A DNA stretch of 8,421 nt from Planctomycetaceae bacterium (GTDB lineage: Bacteria; Planctomycetota; Planctomycetia; Pirellulales; UBA1268), in assembly GCA_947440895.1 (NCBI GenBank), contig CANETO010000066.1, positions 1-8,421 of the forward strand, written 5' to 3'. The notes beneath the pieces were generated by a model. It was not told the origin of the DNA, ran no database searches, and was given only the letters and a program-made list of their open reading frames with translations. Positions 5,820-8,421 of the stretch are shown piece by piece. A program made the position numbers and the translations under genes. Within the stretch, counting starts at the first letter, position 1, and every line of letters starts with the position of its first letter.

Positions 5820-5838
5820 TTTCCGCGGCCGGCGGAAA
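5820..5838 (+). promoter_or_regulatory. Inverted repeat in the leader of the methyltransferase gene
   Basis: TTTCCGC (5820-5826) and GCGGAAA (5832-5838) are perfect inverse copies around GGCCG. The dyad ends one base before the GGAG SD at 5840-5843, so it could be a leader hairpin limiting translation or an operator for self-control of the methyltransferase. It might also act as a weak terminator for the peptidase gene. Confidence 0.4.
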
Positions 5839-5849
5839 CGGAGTTCCCA

Positions 5850-6776
5850 ATGATGGCACAGAAACAGGATTTCCTGGCGATCGACGCGGTTCATCGGGGC
5901 GACTGCCTCGACCTCTTCAAGCGGATGCCCTCGGAATCCGCGCACCTGGCCTTCGCCGATCCGCCCTTCAATATCGGCTACGACTACGACGCCTACGACG
6001 ATCGTCTGTCGGTCGACTCCTATCTCGACTGGTCGAAGAAGTGGATGGCGGAGGTGGTCCGCGTGCTGCGGCCCGATGGCACGTTCTGGATGTCCATTGG
6101 CGATGAATACGCCGCGGAACTGAAGGTGATCGCCACGCGTGAACTGGGCCTCACCTGCCGCAGTTGGGTGGTCTGGTACTACACCTTCGGCGTCAACTGC
6201 AAGCAGAAGTTCAGCCGCTCGCACGCGCATCTTTTTCATTTCGTATGCGATGCCGAGGCCTTCACCTTCAATACCGACGCGATCCGCGTACCGTCCGCCC
6301 GCGAACTGGTCTATGGCGACAGGCGCGCCAATCCCACCGGCCGGCTGCCCGACGACACCTGGATCCTGCGGCCGCAGGACCTGCCTGAAGGATTCAGTTC
6401 AACCGAAGACACCTGGTACTTTCCAAGGATCTGCGGCACGTTCAAGGAGCGGTCTGGCTGGCACGGCTGCCAGATGCCGGAACAATTGCTGGGGCGGATC
6501 ATCCGCGTGTCGAGCCGCGAGGGAGAGACCGTGCTCGATCCCTTCGGTGGCAGCGGCACGACGCTGGCCGTGGCCAAGAAACTGGGCCGGTCGTTCCTCG
6601 GCATGGAACTCTCCGAAGGCTATGCCGACAAAATCAACGCACGACTCGCCGGAATCTCGGTAGGCGACCCGCTGGATGGCGCGGCGGAGCCCCTCAAGAC
6701 GGCGCCCGCGACCAAGAACGGCCGGCGGCTCGACGCCCGTGGAAAGAAACGGCCCCCCCGCGCCCGCGCGAAATAG
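5850..6776 (+). CDS. Solitary DNA methyltransferase, beta class (N6-adenine or N4-cytosine)
   Basis: It transfers a methyl group from S-adenosylmethionine to an exocyclic amino group of a base in DNA. Counting from this start (308 residues), catalytic motif IV, ADPPFNIGYDYD, lies at 36-47 and the AdoMet-binding motif I, DPFGGSGTTLAVAKKLGR, near the C-terminus (230-247), followed by FLGMELSEGY. Motif IV before motif I defines the beta class. The stretch between (about 90-220, with WYYTFGVNCKQKFSRSHAHLFHF and GWHGCQMPEQLLGRIIR) holds the remaining motifs and target recognition. The last 30 residues are a basic Lys/Arg/Pro tail that may bind DNA. ATG 5850 has GGAG six bases upstream; ATG 5853 and an upstream GTG 5814 are alternatives. 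No restriction gene is nearby, so it appears to be an orphan enzyme with a housekeeping or epigenetic role. It lies five bases from scpB. The target sequence is not predictable. Confidence 0.9.
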   Translation: MMAQKQDFLAIDAVHRGDCLDLFKRMPSESAHLAFADPPFNIGYDYDAYDDRLSVDSYLDWSKKWMAEVVRVLRPDGTFWMSIGDEYAAELKVIATRELGLTCRSWVVWYYTFGVNCKQKFSRSHAHLFHFVCDAEAFTFNTDAIRVPSARELVYGDRRANPTGRLPDDTWILRPQDLPEGFSSTEDTWYFPRICGTFKERSGWHGCQMPEQLLGRIIRVSSREGETVLDPFGGSGTTLAVAKKLGRSFLGMELSEGYADKINARLAGISVGDPLDGAAEPLKTAPATKNGRRLDARGKKRPPRARAK

Positions 6777-6781
6777 CGTCC

Positions 6782-7564
6782 ATGGCCAAGCGAACGCCCA
6801 AGAAGGCAGCCCCAGAGCCCTCCCAGCCGGCCGCCGGTTTCCAGGCGCCGCCAGCCGACGGCGGTCTCTCGATCGACAGGCTGGCGCAGGCGTTCGCCGC
6901 GATGATGGGCACGGGCGATCCCTACGCGGAGCCATCGGCGTCGCCCGAGGTCGTGAAGGTCGATGCCTCGCCCGTGCTCGATGATGACGACGGCTTTGCC
7001 TCCGCACCCGACGATGCCTGCTGCCGCGTCTCCCCGGAGAGCATCCTGGAGGCGATCCTGTTTGTGGGACTGCCCGGTGGTGAGGCGATCACCAGCCGCA
7101 AGGTGGCGAGCCTGATGCGCGGCGTGCGGCCGCAGGAGATCGATGAATTGGCCGTCGGGCTCCGGCAACGGTACCGGGCCAACAACTGCCCGTACGAGGT
7201 CGTGGCGAAGGATGCCGGTTGGGTGTTGCGGCTGCGGCCTGAATTTGCGCGGTTCGCCACGGTGGTGGAGTCGCGGTCACGGACGGTGCGGCTCGACGCC
7301 GATGCGCTCGACGTGCTGGCCCTCGTGGCGTGGAACCAGCCCGTCAAACGCGATCGGGTCGTGGAACTCGGCTGCGACGCCCGGCCGTCTGTCTGGCGAC
7401 AGCTGGTGCAGCGTGGCCTGCTGGAACTCGTGCCCGACGTTGCACCGCACGATGGCCACGAGGCCACCGCAGAGCCGTCGTACCGAACGACCCGCAAGTT
7501 CCTCGAGTGTTTCCGACTGGAGAGCATCGACGATCTCCCCGAGCCGACCGAACCGCCGAAGTAG
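6782..7564 (+). CDS. scpB: Segregation and condensation protein B
   Basis: ScpB is the winged-helix dimer of the SMC-ScpAB condensin, which organises and segregates the chromosome. The 260 residues show the conserved start SPESILEAILFVG (84-96) and a first winged-helix domain to about 160 (ITSRKVASLM, YEVVAKDAGWVLRLRPEF). The second domain contains LDALDVLALVAWNQPVKR-like sequence (171-190), SVWRQLVQRGLLEL (203-216) and YRTTRKFLECFRLESIDDLP (234-253). The last two segments are diagnostic for the family. The first 80 residues are an unusual low-complexity extension, Pro/Ala-rich and then acidic (LDDDDGF), longer than in typical ScpB. Only five bases separate it from the methyltransferase stop and no SD is visible, so translational coupling is likely. 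The usual partner scpA is not adjacent and must be elsewhere. Confidence 0.9.
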   Translation: MAKRTPKKAAPEPSQPAAGFQAPPADGGLSIDRLAQAFAAMMGTGDPYAEPSASPEVVKVDASPVLDDDDGFASAPDDACCRVSPESILEAILFVGLPGGEAITSRKVASLMRGVRPQEIDELAVGLRQRYRANNCPYEVVAKDAGWVLRLRPEFARFATVVESRSRTVRLDADALDVLALVAWNQPVKRDRVVELGCDARPSVWRQLVQRGLLELVPDVAPHDGHEATAEPSYRTTRKFLECFRLESIDDLPEPTEPPK

Positions 7565-7589
7565 ACTCCGGCGGAGAGGGGCTAGGCAT

Positions 7590-7612
7590 GTGCGCGTTTG
7601 GGAAACGTGCAC
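7590..7612 (+). terminator. Strong hairpin terminator after scpB
   Basis: GTGCGCGTTT (7590-7599) pairs with AAACGTGCAC (7603-7612) around GGG, giving ten pairs with one G-U wobble on the plus strand. On the minus strand the wobble becomes an A-C mismatch, so the stem is better in the scpB direction. No U-tract follows; the small dyad CCACG-ATT-CGTGG comes right after (7613-7625). Confidence 0.6.
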
Positions 7613-7640
7613 CCACGATTCGTGGCGGCACGATTCTCTC

Positions 7641-7666
7641 GTGATCGAAGATGCGTCTTCGATCAC
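7641..7666 (-). terminator. Perfect hairpin overlapping the end of the CCA-adding enzyme gene
   Basis: GTGATCGAAGA (7641-7651) and TCTTCGATCAC (7656-7666) form a perfect 11-bp stem with a four-base loop. The stop codon of the minus-strand gene (7663-7665) lies within the stem. It probably marks the transcript end on the minus strand and backs up the scpB terminator on the other. It lacks a U-tract in both directions. Confidence 0.6.
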
Positions 7667-8421
7667 AGCCCGGCGTTGACGCGGACGTGGACCCACTCGA
7701 GCGCCGCGTCTCGCGACCCGATCTGCCCGTCGAGTTGCAGCGTCCTCAGGGCCGCGAGTGTCTGGCCCACCGCGCGGCCGGCCGGCACGCCCGCAGCGAG
7801 CAGATCGTTGCCCGTCAGCAGCGGCGGCGGATCGAGGTATTCACGCGGCCGTTGCAGCGTGGCGGTGACCCAGCGGGCTGCAGCAGCCGACCCGATGCCG
7901 CAGTCGGCGCGGGCCCGGAGCAGATCGGCCAAGAGAAAGGCGGCATCGTTGGCCAGCCACGGCTGAAGCTGCGACCACGGTCGCTGTTCGAGGTCATCGT
8001 CACCAGCATCGCCCACGGCGGTCACTGCCTCGTGCAGCCAGCAGGAGGTCTTGAGTTCTCGCGTGGAAAGCCGCAGACGGGCCGCGATCTGGCGGGGCGT
8101 GTCCGGCTTCCGATGGCTACTGAGAATGGCGAGCGCTGCGGCCAGTTCCGGTTCGTCGAGAGCGTCGATGACGCGGGCCGACTCATGCCAGACTGCATGG
8201 CTTTCGGCCACTCCCCGAGTCGGCGCCACCTCCGGCAGAATCTCGCGGGCTAGTCCAGTCTGCTCGAGCAGTTCGATCGCCAGTCGCCGTCCCGACCGCG
8301 ACATGATGGCCCGCAGTTCGGCCGCAATGCGTTCGGGGCTGACGGTGGTCACGAGGTGGGACATGCGGACGATCGCCGCCAGAGTCTCCTCCTCCAAAGC
8401 AAAGCCAAAGACCGCGGCGAA
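7663..8421 (-). CDS. cca: tRNA CCA-adding enzyme / poly(A) polymerase family, C-terminal part
   Basis: The frame is open through the right edge; 252 C-terminal residues are visible. The visible start reads FAAVFGFALEEETLAAIVRMSHL, followed by VSPERIAAEL (27-36 of the visible part). This is the RNA-binding 'neck' signature of class II nucleotidyltransferases, which add CCA to tRNA or, in some members, poly(A) to RNA. The C-terminus LLTGNDLLAAGVPAGRAVGQTL followed by LDGQI is the conserved end of the tRNA-binding 'tail' domain in bacterial CCA enzymes. The catalytic head domain with its GxS and DxD motifs lies outside the window, so CCA-adding, A-adding or poly(A) polymerase activity cannot be separated. 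It faces scpB tail to tail, 98 bases apart. Confidence 0.85.
   Translation of the reverse strand, partial: FAAVFGFALEEETLAAIVRMSHLVTTVSPERIAAELRAIMSRSGRRLAIELLEQTGLAREILPEVAPTRGVAESHAVWHESARVIDALDEPELAAALAILSSHRKPDTPRQIAARLRLSTRELKTSCWLHEAVTAVGDAGDDDLEQRPWSQLQPWLANDAAFLLADLLRARADCGIGSAAAARWVTATLQRPREYLDPPPLLTGNDLLAAGVPAGRAVGQTLAALRTLQLDGQIGSRDAALEWVHVRVNAGL

Noticed and set aside
5850..7564. Restriction-modification system
   Set aside because: The methyltransferase neighbours are a peptidase and scpB, both housekeeping genes; no nuclease or specificity subunit is present in the window.
1..8421. CRISPR array, tRNA or rRNA genes, complete insertion sequence
   Set aside because: No regularly spaced repeats, no T-arm/acceptor combinations and no transposase motifs were seen on reading both strands.

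Overview
The window looks like a chromosomal stretch from a GC-rich, free-living bacterium, most likely a planctomycete (Pirellulales-like). This is inferred, not proven. The clues are high-GC core genes, Shine-Dalgarno (SD) signals that are strong in some genes and absent in others, and an exported protein at the left edge. That protein begins like the large 'autotransporter-associated beta-strand repeat' proteins that planctomycetes and their relatives carry in numbers. Most of the window is housekeeping; the left tenth looks accessory.

Layout. Positions 1-323 (-) hold the N-terminus of the exported beta-strand repeat protein, with a nested inverted repeat (332-372) directly upstream that contains its probable SD. 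Positions 324-714 hold no gene but several dyads; this stretch is clearly lower in GC than its right neighbour. At 715-885 (-) lies a short remnant of a family 2 glycosyltransferase that abuts the stop codon of fmt. Then come fmt (881-1894, -) and def (1891-2517, -), overlapping by ATGA. They form the usual operon for formylating initiator tRNA and deformylating new proteins. Divergent from def are pgpA (2687-3208, +; phosphatidylglycerol synthesis) and a 213-residue protein resembling the N-terminal half of a GT-B glycosyltransferase (3248-3889, +).

A small nucleoside 2-deoxyribosyltransferase-like gene (4062-4490, -) and an M20 peptidase gene (4489-5772, +) stand head to head. Their start codons share the tetranucleotide CATG, and each has its SD inside the first codons of the other. 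Downstream of the peptidase are a solitary beta-class DNA methyltransferase (5850-6776, +) and, five bases later, scpB (6782-7564, +; SMC-ScpAB condensin). At the right edge, convergent with scpB, is the C-terminal part of a tRNA CCA-adding enzyme or poly(A) polymerase (7663-8421, -). Two strong hairpins separate the two genes.

No CRISPR array, complete insertion sequence, tRNA, rRNA or obvious defence island was found. The points most worth a second look are the shared-start divergent pair, the methyltransferase-scpB pairing without scpA or a restriction enzyme, the SD-containing hairpin before the exported protein, and the sharp boundary at the fmt stop codon with its glycosyltransferase remnant.
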